Assembly (NCBI GenBank): GCA_903891755.1
Contig: CAITFY010000072.1
Span: 1 to 43,569 of the forward strand
DNA: 43,569 nt
Reading direction: 5' to 3'
Source: an uncultured Actinomycetes bacterium
Lineage (GTDB): Bacteria > Actinomycetota > Actinomycetes > Nanopelagicales > Nanopelagicaceae
Under the pieces are notes generated by a model, which saw only the letters and a list, made by a program, of their open reading frames with translations, did no database searches and was not told where the DNA came from. Positions 32,883 to 41,034 of the stretch are shown here, in pieces. The position numbers and the translations under genes are program-made. Positions within the stretch are counted from its first letter, which is position 1; every line of letters starts with the position of its first letter.

Positions 32883-34531
32883 CTATTGAGGTGAGATGCC
32901 ACTTTCTGAGAAAGTTTGAGCCATTGCGTTATGTCATTTTGATTGTAAGTTAATGTGGAAAGCACGTAAGTTCCTACAAGGATATTTCCTTTGACTTGAA
33001 AAGTAGCGATGAGGTTTTGAGGAGTCTTGTTTATAGTGCTAACGGCCAAGAGTGCACGTGAGGATATTTGAGCTGGGGCGTTGTACTTAATTTTCGTGAT
33101 GGTCGCAACTTTGGTGGAGCAAGAAGCCGAGGCTGCATCGAGTTCTTTAAGAGCCTGGTTTGCCCAAAAAGCAGATTCATACTGAACAGCTTCACTCGAA
33201 ATAAAAGTATATTTAGATGGGTAAATGGGGTTTGCAGCCACCTGTGTTCTGGAGATGCGATGCGCTTCACTCGTATAGTGCGCATTACAGATTTGGAGCG
33301 TCGGATCCGAGAGTTGATTTCCATCTTGCACGGGAGTTACTTGGTATGAACTTCCAAAGTCGCTTGAAGCAAAGGTGTATTTAGATAAATCAGTCGGGGC
33401 AGCAGGAAGTGGCATCAAGTTCACTCCTGGTTTCACAGTGACATTAACTGACGCCTGAGAACCCATAGGGGCGGCTGAAATAGTTACATCTCCCGTGTAT
33501 GAGCTGAAATCCCAACTGGTTGGAGAGCCAGAAGGTACATCTGCGTACTTGTAATCGCTTAAATTAAGCAACCAAACATCGCCGCTTGAGTCGCCCGTAT
33601 ATTTTCCGGTGTATTCAGTGTTCACGGAAATAGTCGAGATCGCTCCGACGGGAGTATCTGATCTAAGGACTGCTAACCCAGCCGAGTAGCCATCAACTGC
33701 AGGCATATATTCAACCCAGTAGACGGCGTTTCGGTCGTGAATGTATAAAGCACGCAGTCCCTGAGTGGAATCGGCAGTACTCATCACATATTGACCGCTG
33801 CTTGAAATCGATGCAATCGAAGCCCCAGTTAACATGCCAAGTCGCCATTGATGGTAGACATTGAGGGGTCCCGTAGTTTCGATGTTGCTCATGATGTCAA
33901 CGGCGCCGCCATATTCGATATTTTGGCAGGAGCTCCATGCCGAGTCGCCAGGACTGGGGCAGCTCATGTAATCTGTATGACCAAGTCCAAGTGCATGCCC
34001 AAGTTCGTGTGTAATCACATATGGAATCGCATTATCTTGAAGTACGGTGATTCCAAAGGGGTTTCGATAATCGCCAACCAAGCTCTTCGCTTCCCACACG
34101 CACTTTCCCGGGAGTTGGGGTAGAAGTATTACTAGATATCGAGTGCCCACATTAAGGTCCTGCGAAACGTAAAACTTAGATGCAACCTCGTTCATGTAAG
34201 CAACGGTGGCGTCGCCATCACAAGGCGCCGGCCCGTCCATTTTGACGGGGGCGGAAGCATCCATTCCGCGGGTGAAATCTATACTTGCATGTGAATGCCA
34301 GTAAGGGGTGGCATAGGCATCTACTGCGGTACGTACTGCTGCAACGGTTGTGGAGGGAGTTGCAGCTTGAGGCCAGGAAACCGAGACTACGTCTATCGGT
34401 CTGGTGAAATCTGCTTGAGCGGGCAGCGTGATCCAGGGATTAAAGAAGCTTGATAAAAGCCCCAGAGCAGCAAAAAAGGTCATGGATCTCCGTTGGGTGC
34501 GCGTCACAACTAACTTTGCTGGGGAGGGCAA
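32879..34531 (-). CDS. Secreted metzincin-type zinc metalloprotease
   Basis: A 550-aa protein with a signal peptide after a basic N-terminus (cleavage near PAQA, about residue 40). The zinc site HELGHALGLGH is complete (His175, Glu176, His179, His185) and is followed by a Met-turn DIMS at about 212-215 and an N-x-YHQWRLGML segment, resembling gametolysin-like M11 peptidases. The C-terminal third is a beta domain of unknown role. TTG 34531 has a GGAG site 8 nt upstream; GTG 34507 and ATG 34483 are alternatives with weaker signals. It may process surface or environmental proteins. Confidence 0.85.
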   Translation of the reverse strand: MPSPAKLVVTRTQRRSMTFFAALGLLSSFFNPWITLPAQADFTRPIDVVSVSWPQAATPSTTVAAVRTAVDAYATPYWHSHASIDFTRGMDASAPVKMDGPAPCDGDATVAYMNEVASKFYVSQDLNVGTRYLVILLPQLPGKCVWEAKSLVGDYRNPFGITVLQDNAIPYVITHELGHALGLGHTDYMSCPSPGDSAWSSCQNIEYGGAVDIMSNIETTGPLNVYHQWRLGMLTGASIASISSSGQYVMSTADSTQGLRALYIHDRNAVYWVEYMPAVDGYSAGLAVLRSDTPVGAISTISVNTEYTGKYTGDSSGDVWLLNLSDYKYADVPSGSPTSWDFSSYTGDVTISAAPMGSQASVNVTVKPGVNLMPLPAAPTDLSKYTFASSDFGSSYQVTPVQDGNQLSDPTLQICNAHYTSEAHRISRTQVAANPIYPSKYTFISSEAVQYESAFWANQALKELDAASASCSTKVATITKIKYNAPAQISSRALLAVSTINKTPQNLIATFQVKGNILVGTYVLSTLTYNQNDITQWLKLSQKVASHLNS

Positions 34532-34742
34532 AGGAGGAACTCCGTTCAGGTGGAAGGGGAATTTCCATCTTGAACCTGAGGATAAAGTAGAGGTTTAGGG
34601 TTTCAGTGGAGGTGGAGGGGCAATCCACCGCGTGTCGCACATTCTGTGACTAGTCAGTGAGTTTGATAGGAAAATGCCCAGGGATCGAGATGAAAGGTTG
34701 AGCGACTGTACAATTTCCTCTAACCCCAATTTAGGAGCTCAG

Positions 34743-35834
34743 GTGAATAATTCAGTCAAGAAGGTCGTTGGCGCATCCGCACTAGGAGCAATATCGGTCA
34801 TCGAGTTACTTCACTTGCAACAAGCCAGCGCAACACCAGTAACTTTTACCGGCTCTACCGTCTCTAACCCCAAGGGTGGCAGTGTTCAAGTTGCAATTAC
34901 AGTTGATGGTGCAAGCGGGGTCTACAGGATTACTTCCATCGCCACCCCGGTACAACCGGGTGGCGGGAACGCCTCGTATGCAAATAAAGCTATCCCAACC
35001 TTGACAAATGAAGCCCTTGCCGCCCAAAGCGCCTCTATAAACGGCGTGAGCGGAGCGTCGGAAGTCTCTGCAGCTTGGATCAGTTCCCTCTCTTCCGCGA
35101 TCGCACAGGCGGCCGCTGCGGGTGAGGCGATTGGAACTTCTACGACTCCTCCTGCGCCTGCTCCTGCCGCCGGTGCGACTAGCCCATCCACTTCTGGGGG
35201 AAACCCTGCACCTTCAAATATTGCTCCAACATCATCAGCCATCCCTACATCGGTAGCCACCGCTCCAACTTATGACTGGGTTACGTTAAATAGTTACAGC
35301 GGATCCGGCGGTGGATCGGCTGACCTGACTCAGCCTTTAAACGATCTCTCAAATGCAATTTCACGAATAGCAAGTTCGGGCGGAGAAGGCAGAAGTTCCG
35401 CCATAGCCGCCGCGAACGCCGCTCTCAATAACTTACGGGCCGCCATATCTGGAAGTTCTGGGAATCTTTCGGCAAGCGCCGCCGCATATGTAAATTACAT
35501 AAATCAGCAGATGCAGTTTTCGATCACTCGAGGTAACCAGCAAATGGCTGATTACTTTGCGAAGGTAATTTTAGCGGCGAACAAACTATATGCGGATGCA
35601 GAGGCGTCGGCGGCAGCTATTAAAGCCGAACCCGCCCCAACGGTGACAGTTACGGTTACCGCCACTCCCGCCGTCGCCCCGAAACCTACGATCAACTCTG
35701 TGATTAACAAAAATACGGGAGTTATCAAAAAGACTTTCACCTGTATTAAAACCGTTTCGGGAGTTACAACCAGAAAGACAATTAGCGCGTTTATCGTGAA
35801 GTGCCCAACCGGCTTTACCTTAGTGAAGAAATAG
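34743..35834 (+). CDS. Secreted FMN-binding-like domain protein with low-complexity linker
   Basis: A 363-aa product from GTG 34743, which has an AGGAG site 5 nt upstream. Signal peptide or anchor (about 1-30), then an FMN-binding-like domain (about 32-120) with SGAS at 103-106 matching the SGAT flavinylation motif, an Ala/Pro/Ser-rich linker, a helical region (about 195-290), and a C-terminal segment with two cysteines. It is a distant relative of the gene at 14510. ApbE-type flavin transferase is not in the window. It diverges from the protease gene across 211 bp with a TACAAT (34709-34714) as a possible -10. Confidence 0.72.
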   Translation: MNNSVKKVVGASALGAISVIELLHLQQASATPVTFTGSTVSNPKGGSVQVAITVDGASGVYRITSIATPVQPGGGNASYANKAIPTLTNEALAAQSASINGVSGASEVSAAWISSLSSAIAQAAAAGEAIGTSTTPPAPAPAAGATSPSTSGGNPAPSNIAPTSSAIPTSVATAPTYDWVTLNSYSGSGGGSADLTQPLNDLSNAISRIASSGGEGRSSAIAAANAALNNLRAAISGSSGNLSASAAAYVNYINQQMQFSITRGNQQMADYFAKVILAANKLYADAEASAAAIKAEPAPTVTVTVTATPAVAPKPTINSVINKNTGVIKKTFTCIKTVSGVTTRKTISAFIVKCPTGFTLVKK

Positions 35835-35836
35835 TG

Positions 35837-37426
35837 TTACTTAATCACCGTATCTAGGTTTGCCTGCGCCTCTGTAAATGGATCGAGCAAAATCTGAACA
35901 TCTAGATGCCAACTTCCTTTTGCGGGAAGTAGAACCACTGATGAGTAATGGTTTTTCGAGCCCACCAAGGTGACCTGAATATCGGTTAAATTGAGAGCTG
36001 CATTTGAGAAGTAGATATACATATTTTTTGCGCTCTGAATTTTTGGGCCATCCAAATCGATACTTATTTTCGAAGGTGTACCCAGGGTCAGATTCGGAAT
36101 TTCCAGAACCCCTTTTAGACCGTCATCAAAGGTGAGCGGAATTGAGTAACTTCGCTGAGTTAATGAGTTCGATGGAGAGGTTGAGGTCCCACCCTCAACG
36201 GACAATATTTTTGGTGGCGTGAATGAGACCAAGGTGACCGTCGCAATGAGAATTGCCGCGAAGGTAGCCAATTCAAAACGTAGAGAGCGCTTAAAATCGA
36301 AATCCTCCTCAATTCCCAACTTCTTGCTACGCAGGTGGTGGAATGCACCAAGTGCCAAGGTGAGCACGACAAATACAATTTTGATACCTAAGAAGAGAGC
36401 CCAGTTGGACTTTGAATAGAGATTTACCGGCCTGGCTAAGTAAAAAGTGAGAGTCGTGGCAAGTGGAATTAGGCAGAAAATGCTGACGGTATTGATCTTC
36501 CGGGTTAATTCAAATTGCGTACGCGTCTGGCGAAGTAATAATCCGCACACAGAACCTGCCCAGGTGATTGCAAAGAATAAGTGTCCTGCGGCGATGTATC
36601 TCAAAATCACAGGATGTGCTAAATCCAGCGCGTGGCCTTCAAAGAATTCTTGCGAGCTAAAGAGAAGTGCGATGAGAAGCAATTGGGAAGTTCCGAGCCA
36701 ACCAATCTTCTCTTCCCGCTTTGTCTTCTTTGGGCTTAAGACCCAGTTCATAGCTGAGGCTAAGAGCACCGCAAATGTGATTATTGCAAGGAGTGAGATC
36801 TTTGATGAACCGCTATCGAGATATGAACCTGGGAGAATGGAAGAGAGCACCACAATGCGGAGGCCCGCGATGATGATTCCTAGAAAAGCGGTGATGACAA
36901 AGATGAAGTATGAACCGGCAACAATTGAACCAAATGCAAGAATCAGAAGAGCCCAGAAGAGAAATTGCAGAATCTTGTCAGGGTATGAGACGAGGTATGA
37001 TTGAGTTGCCTTGGAAGGTTTTTGATTAACTCCAAAAGAATAGGCGCCTCCGACGAGGTGACCATCTCGACTTACCGCTCTCCAGGAAACAATGTAGGAA
37101 CCTGCGGGAAGAATTTTGCTCGGGGTAAGTGTGACGGTGCTCCGGTGGGTAGCCGCGTCGAGCGTGAGTGAGTAAGAAGTTGCGATTTTTGATCCAGTTG
37201 AGTCGGCCAGCAGAACTTCATCTGAATTAGTCTGAACTTTTTCGCCCCAGGTCAAAGTGATGTTGGCTGGAGCTTTGGTTAAGACCGAATTAGCCAGGGG
37301 ATAGGTGTTGATCAACTGGGCATGCGCTTGTGCAGGAGCAGGGTTTAGGAGGAGAAGAGAGAAGATTGAAATGAGAAAAAAGATGACCCTGCTCTTTCTA
37401 GGTGAAGTTACAGCAGGTCGTCTCAT
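35837..37426 (-). CDS. ycnJ: CopC-CopD fusion copper protein (YcnJ-like)
   Basis: A 529-aa protein with a signal peptide ending AQA, a CopC domain starting with the copper-ligand histidine (AHAQLINTYPLANSV) and including RDGHLVGG, then an eight-helix CopD membrane domain (about 150-410), and a C-terminal beta domain. YcnJ-type proteins take up or handle copper in B. subtilis. It is 14 nt downstream of the YcnI-like gene, the usual partner. In this window it may supply copper to the secreted multicopper oxidase, which is inference from location. Confidence 0.9.
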   Translation of the reverse strand: MRRPAVTSPRKSRVIFFLISIFSLLLLNPAPAQAHAQLINTYPLANSVLTKAPANITLTWGEKVQTNSDEVLLADSTGSKIATSYSLTLDAATHRSTVTLTPSKILPAGSYIVSWRAVSRDGHLVGGAYSFGVNQKPSKATQSYLVSYPDKILQFLFWALLILAFGSIVAGSYFIFVITAFLGIIIAGLRIVVLSSILPGSYLDSGSSKISLLAIITFAVLLASAMNWVLSPKKTKREEKIGWLGTSQLLLIALLFSSQEFFEGHALDLAHPVILRYIAAGHLFFAITWAGSVCGLLLRQTRTQFELTRKINTVSIFCLIPLATTLTFYLARPVNLYSKSNWALFLGIKIVFVVLTLALGAFHHLRSKKLGIEEDFDFKRSLRFELATFAAILIATVTLVSFTPPKILSVEGGTSTSPSNSLTQRSYSIPLTFDDGLKGVLEIPNLTLGTPSKISIDLDGPKIQSAKNMYIYFSNAALNLTDIQVTLVGSKNHYSSVVLLPAKGSWHLDVQILLDPFTEAQANLDTVIK

Positions 37427-37440
37427 TTAATTACTCTGGA

Positions 37441-37962
37441 TTAATTGAGGTTAAGTACAGGGACTGGAGTTGCTGACTCTGCTGGATCTGAACCATCTGC
37501 AGGACGAGGTTGAATCCAGTTAACTTTGAGCCCTTTGGTGCATGATTGGACCGCAGGGAATTTCAGCTGTGAACCTTTGGCACCTGTCGGAGTCAACTTG
37601 AACTTGATATCTGCAGCATTCTTGCCGCCATCAGGTCCGGTGGTGATTGCTGGACCAAAGACTCTGAGGTATGAACGACCTGCAGATTTAACAATCTTTT
37701 CCTGCCAGCCTTTCAATAATTTTCCATGTTGGTAAACGCCGACTGCCGCAAACGTTGAGGTGTTGATTGTTTTAGGGAGTTGAAACTTCACCTCTGTCGT
37801 TTGGGATGCGGCCGTGCAATCGTGCGGCACATTCAAATTCACAACCTGATTCTTATTGGCTTTCACGGAATCTGGGCTGAACTCCACGTGTGCACTTGCG
37901 GTGGCGAGGCCAACTACCGAAATCAAGCAGGTCAGAAGAGCTACTTTCTGCGCTCTCTTCAT
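37441..37962 (-). CDS. ycnI: YcnI-like copper-binding protein (DUF1775)
   Basis: A 173-aa secreted protein. ATG 37962 is preferred because AAGGAG lies 7 nt upstream; the TTG 6 nt earlier is less likely. Signal peptide ends SASA, leaving the mature N-terminal His (HVEFSPDSV), the copper ligand of DUF1775 proteins. The internal tryptophan in KVNWIQP is also typical. The usual C-terminal membrane anchor seems missing. It is cotranscribed with ycnJ. Confidence 0.9.
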   Translation of the reverse strand: MKRAQKVALLTCLISVVGLATASAHVEFSPDSVKANKNQVVNLNVPHDCTAASQTTEVKFQLPKTINTSTFAAVGVYQHGKLLKGWQEKIVKSAGRSYLRVFGPAITTGPDGGKNAADIKFKLTPTGAKGSQLKFPAVQSCTKGLKVNWIQPRPADGSDPAESATPVPVLNLN

Positions 37963-38014
37963 CTTCAATCTCCTTAGGCAAATTATCTATGCCTAATGGT
38001 ATCTGACCTGCCTG

Positions 38015-38272
38015 ATGCCGCTGCGCAGGGCGAGTGAAGGTGGATTGTTGCAGGGTGAAGAGGCTGATGTTCTTGTTGGAGCATTTACTGAAATTCATCA
38101 ATTGGTCTTCGATGAGGAGATTGCAGATATTCGCGCCGGTCGCACACCAAATACCTGGATTTCACCTGACTCGCTCGACTCTTTAACCAGACGACACCTA
38201 CGGGAGTCATTTCGTTCAATCAGCAGCATCCAAGGCGTCGTTGATGGCGAGTGGACCAGGCGTTTAAAGTGA
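38015..38272 (+). CDS. Orphan C-terminal domain of a DUF294-type nucleotidyltransferase-like protein
   Basis: The 85 aa match only the end of proteins with cNMP-binding, CBS and DUF294 nucleotidyltransferase domains: LRRASEGGLLQGEEADVLVGAF, then IRAGRTPNTWISPDSLDSLTRRHLRESFRSI, then VVDGEWTRRL. An in-frame stop lies a few codons before the ATG, and no N-terminal part exists upstream, where ycnI begins. It overlaps the exonuclease gene by 4 nt. It may be a decayed remnant, or a surviving small helical protein. Such genes often precede DnaQ-like exonucleases. Confidence 0.6.
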   Translation: MPLRRASEGGLLQGEEADVLVGAFTEIHQLVFDEEIADIRAGRTPNTWISPDSLDSLTRRHLRESFRSISSIQGVVDGEWTRRLK

Positions 38273-38895
38273 GCATTTTCAAAGAAGGCTTAGATAAATC
38301 TTGGCGCGCTTACGAGTATTGCGCTGTTGACGTTGAGGCAACTGGTTTAGATCTTCGCAGAGATGAAGTAATTTCTATCGGGGCTGTAACTATTGCAGAT
38401 GGTCGTTTTAAGGGGGTTGGAAATTTCTACGAGGAGATAGCGCCTTCAAGATCTCCATCTCACTCATCGGTCCAAATTCATGGACTGCGTGGAATTGATC
38501 TTGAAAAGGCTAAGCATGCAGATGAAGTTTTCCCTCAATTGATTACATATCTTTCGAATAAGCGCTTAATCGCACATGCCAGCTGGGTCGAGAAAGCTTT
38601 CTTATCTACCCCTCTGAAGCGTCACGGATATTCATTTCCCAAGAAAGTGGTTGATACCGCATCTCTCGCTCGATTTATCGGGCTTGCAGAAAAAGAGAGT
38701 GGCCACGAACCCGCACTGGAATTTCTGGCGCGTTCTCTCAATCTTCCTGTGTACACACCACACCATGCTTTAGGTGACGCCATGACTACGGCTGCAGTCT
38801 TTCTTGCCCTTGCGACCAGGATTGAGAATGAATTGATGGAGAAATCGGGAGAAATTTTGAGCCTGGAAAAGCTTCTGAATATAAGTAAGAAGTGA
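38269..38895 (+). CDS. DnaQ-like 3'-5' exonuclease
   Basis: A 208-aa DEDD-superfamily exonuclease. The ExoI motif DVEATGLD gives the first acidic pair; the HHALGDA segment near the C-terminus supplies the DEDDh His and final Asp. The middle motif reads HASWVEKAFL, with Glu near where Asp is usual. GTG 38269 overlaps the upstream TGA (GTGA), suggesting coupling; GTG 38251 is also in frame. Acts on DNA or RNA 3' ends; it is too short and isolated to be the polymerase III epsilon subunit with certainty. Confidence 0.85.
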   Translation: MSIFKEGLDKSWRAYEYCAVDVEATGLDLRRDEVISIGAVTIADGRFKGVGNFYEEIAPSRSPSHSSVQIHGLRGIDLEKAKHADEVFPQLITYLSNKRLIAHASWVEKAFLSTPLKRHGYSFPKKVVDTASLARFIGLAEKESGHEPALEFLARSLNLPVYTPHHALGDAMTTAAVFLALATRIENELMEKSGEILSLEKLLNISKK

Positions 38896-38916
38896 TGCAT
38901 ATGGCAGTATCGTGTG

Positions 38917-40182
38917 ATGAGTAACTCCAGCAAAAAAGTATTGATTGTTGGCGGCGGCGCGTCGGGTACCATTACCGCCATTGCGTTGATTCGCGCCGGT
39001 GTACTGCCCGAAAATATTGTTATCGCTGAACCGCGTGAGTTACTCGGTGAAGGCTTGGCTTACCAGACGAGAGATGAGCTCCATCGCCTCAACGTTCCAT
39101 CTGGACGATTAAGTGCAGTCGAAGAACTTCCTGATGACTTTGCGCTCTGGGCTGATGCTCCCTCATATTCATTTATGGAGCGTCGGATGTATAGCACCTA
39201 CTTAAGAGAACATCTAGGCAATGGAGTTCGACATCTGAGAGAGATAGTCACAGACCTAGAACCTTCATCGAGTGGAAAAGTATTAGCAACATTCGAGGAT
39301 CATTCCAAAGAGGAATTTGATGCAGTTGTTCTTGCGATGGGACTTGGGAAGGCTAGAGTTCCAAACTTTCTTCACGGAGCACCTGACTCACCACTCATTA
39401 TTAAGGATGTGTGGGATGGCAATCCTCTCCCTGAAGCAAGAACACTGCTTTGTTTTGGAACTGGTTTGACCTTTATAGATGTGGCTTTAACTCATTTAGC
39501 GAGAAACCCTCAAAACCGGGTTATCGCCATTTCCGGTTCGGGGAATTTACCAGAGAGGCATGAGAGATCTCAGATCTCGCCTTTTACCCCCACGCTCTCT
39601 GATGTGAACTCGCTGGAGAAATTACGTCGGTACTTCGCTGAAGCCGGAGAATCATGGCGCGAGGCGGTCGATGGGTTACGACCAATTATGGAATCCATGT
39701 GGCGGTCTTTTAGTTCTGAGGAACGTGAAGAATTTCTACGTACTGATGGGTCAGTGTGGTTTCGCCGTCGCCATCGCATTGCACCAGATGTGGCGGATCG
39801 TGTTGACGCTGAGATTGCAGCCGGACGGATCACGGTGATGAGTGGGAAGGTGGTCGAAGCCTTGGTTAGCCAGAATCAGGTTCATCTAACTTTGGAAGAT
39901 GGCCACACGCATGTTGGCGATTACTTGGCGCTATGTATTGGTCGGGATTATGAACTTTCTGATCCACTGACGCTCAATCTCTTGAAAGGCGGCAAAACTT
40001 CTCGCGGTCCTTTAGGTATGGGATTACATGTTGATGTTTCAACAGGATTGTTATTAAAACCTGATGGCACATCGCTTTCAAACATTTTCGCGCTTGGGCC
40101 ACTTCGTTCAGGTGAAGCTTTTGAGAGCACCGCGATTCCTGAAATCAGGAAGCAGGCTTTCTCCATCGCCAAAAGCTTGTAA
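38917..40182 (+). CDS. FAD/NAD(P)-binding oxidoreductase-like protein (COG4529)
   Basis: A 421-aa protein with an N-terminal dinucleotide-binding motif VLIVGGGASGTITAIAL and a family-specific EGLAYQTRDELHRLNVPSGRLS segment, followed by a central motif FDAVVLAMGLGKA and a second Rossmann region TLLCFGTGLTFIDVAL. This is the NAD_binding_9/COG4529 type, whose substrates are unknown. ATG 38917 is favoured over the adjacent GTG 38914. No ribosome-binding site is visible; a CAGTAT lies 6 nt upstream. Apparently a monocistronic gene. Confidence 0.85.
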   Translation: MSNSSKKVLIVGGGASGTITAIALIRAGVLPENIVIAEPRELLGEGLAYQTRDELHRLNVPSGRLSAVEELPDDFALWADAPSYSFMERRMYSTYLREHLGNGVRHLREIVTDLEPSSSGKVLATFEDHSKEEFDAVVLAMGLGKARVPNFLHGAPDSPLIIKDVWDGNPLPEARTLLCFGTGLTFIDVALTHLARNPQNRVIAISGSGNLPERHERSQISPFTPTLSDVNSLEKLRRYFAEAGESWREAVDGLRPIMESMWRSFSSEEREEFLRTDGSVWFRRRHRIAPDVADRVDAEIAAGRITVMSGKVVEALVSQNQVHLTLEDGHTHVGDYLALCIGRDYELSDPLTLNLLKGGKTSRGPLGMGLHVDVSTGLLLKPDGTSLSNIFALGPLRSGEAFESTAIPEIRKQAFSIAKSL

Positions 40183-40205
40183 TCCACCTGAAATGTGCGG
40201 CTCGT

Positions 40206-40236
40206 GTTAGGAATTCGTTAGGAATTGTTAGGAACC
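40206..40236 (+). promoter_or_regulatory. Three helically phased GTTAGGAA direct repeats
   Basis: GTTAGGAATT starting at 40206 and 40217 and GTTAGGAACC at 40227, that is 11- and 10-bp periods on one face of the helix. The array ends 11 bp before the -35 of the following promoter. OmpR/KdpE-type winged helices bind such tandem direct repeats, and the gene downstream encodes one. It is therefore a likely autoregulatory operator. Confidence 0.7.
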
Positions 40237-40247
40237 CTCGATTTGAG

Positions 40248-40275
40248 GTGACAACCGCAAAATTGAGTCTATTTT
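40248..40275 (+). promoter_or_regulatory. Promoter of the potassium-module operon
   Basis: GTGACA (40248-40253), 16-bp spacer, TATTTT (40270-40275), then 6 nt to ATG 40282. No Shine-Dalgarno is present, so the mRNA is probably leaderless. The phased repeats lie at about -76 to -46 relative to this start. Confidence 0.6.
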
Positions 40276-40281
40276 TAACTC

Positions 40282-41034
40282 ATGGCCTCGGTCGGAAGTA
40301 AGTCGTTTTGGGAGAAGCTCAGGTGGTTCGCTCCCGTTACAGTTTTATTAGGCGTAATGCCTCTGTCCCTCCTCGCCCTACATTTTTTCTTACAGAAACT
40401 GGGACTCACCGCCAGCACCTTGATTCTCTTGGTGGTGACTGTTTTTTACTCACTTGGTTCGGGTATCTGGGTAGCGATCCTGCTCTCCCTCGAGAGCGAT
40501 CTATACCTCAATTATTACCTGACTAGACCTTTCCACTCCTTCCGAGTCTCCGAGAAAAATGGCGTAACAACACTGATCGTCTACGTCTTAGCGAGCACCA
40601 CAGTCTCTGCGTTAGTGAAGCTCTTAGCCACTAAACAAAATGAGATTCAAGCCCTACTGGCGCGCATAGAAAATCTCGCTTCTAAATCCGGCAACAAGCC
40701 GGCCGAGGCATACACCCTTGGAAATTGGGATGTGAATCTTGCAAAGCGCGCAGTCTCGGATTCCGGGAATGAAAATATCCATGTCCACCTCACCCCTATT
40801 GAATGGAAGATTCTTGAGGTTCTTGTTAAGGCCGAGGGCGGGCTCGTCTCCCAGCAACAAGTCTTGAAAGAGGTTTGGGGGGATAAGTACATGAGCGAAA
40901 CAAATTATTTAAGACTTTATCTCAGCCAACTACGTAAGAAGTTAGAGGCAACTCCAAAACGTCCAGTTTTATTAATAACAGAAGCAGGGGCAGGTTATAG
41001 AGCAATGGCAACTCGTAAGTCGGTCGCAAAGTGA
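40282..41034 (+). CDS. One-component regulator: KdpD-like DUF4118 membrane domain fused to KdpE-like winged helix
   Basis: A 250-aa protein. Residues about 15-112 form three or four transmembrane helices, ending in LYLNYYLTRPFHSFRVSE...VTTLIVYVLASTTVSALV, the pattern of the KdpD DUF4118 membrane domain. A short helical linker (113-135) leads to an OmpR/PhoB winged helix (about 137-246; LTPIEWKILEVLV...ETNYLRLYLSQLRKKLE...LITEAGAGYR) closest in pattern to KdpE. There is no histidine kinase and no receiver. This implies a ToxR/CadC-like membrane-bound transcription factor. It overlaps the permease gene by 4 nt. Confidence 0.85.
   Translation: MASVGSKSFWEKLRWFAPVTVLLGVMPLSLLALHFFLQKLGLTASTLILLVVTVFYSLGSGIWVAILLSLESDLYLNYYLTRPFHSFRVSEKNGVTTLIVYVLASTTVSALVKLLATKQNEIQALLARIENLASKSGNKPAEAYTLGNWDVNLAKRAVSDSGNENIHVHLTPIEWKILEVLVKAEGGLVSQQQVLKEVWGDKYMSETNYLRLYLSQLRKKLEATPKRPVLLITEAGAGYRAMATRKSVAK

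Noticed and set aside
36447-37004. 185-codon open frame on the plus strand opposite the CopC-CopD gene
   Set aside because: It is antisense to a well-supported membrane protein, has a composition typical of a shadow frame, and shows no recognisable domain.
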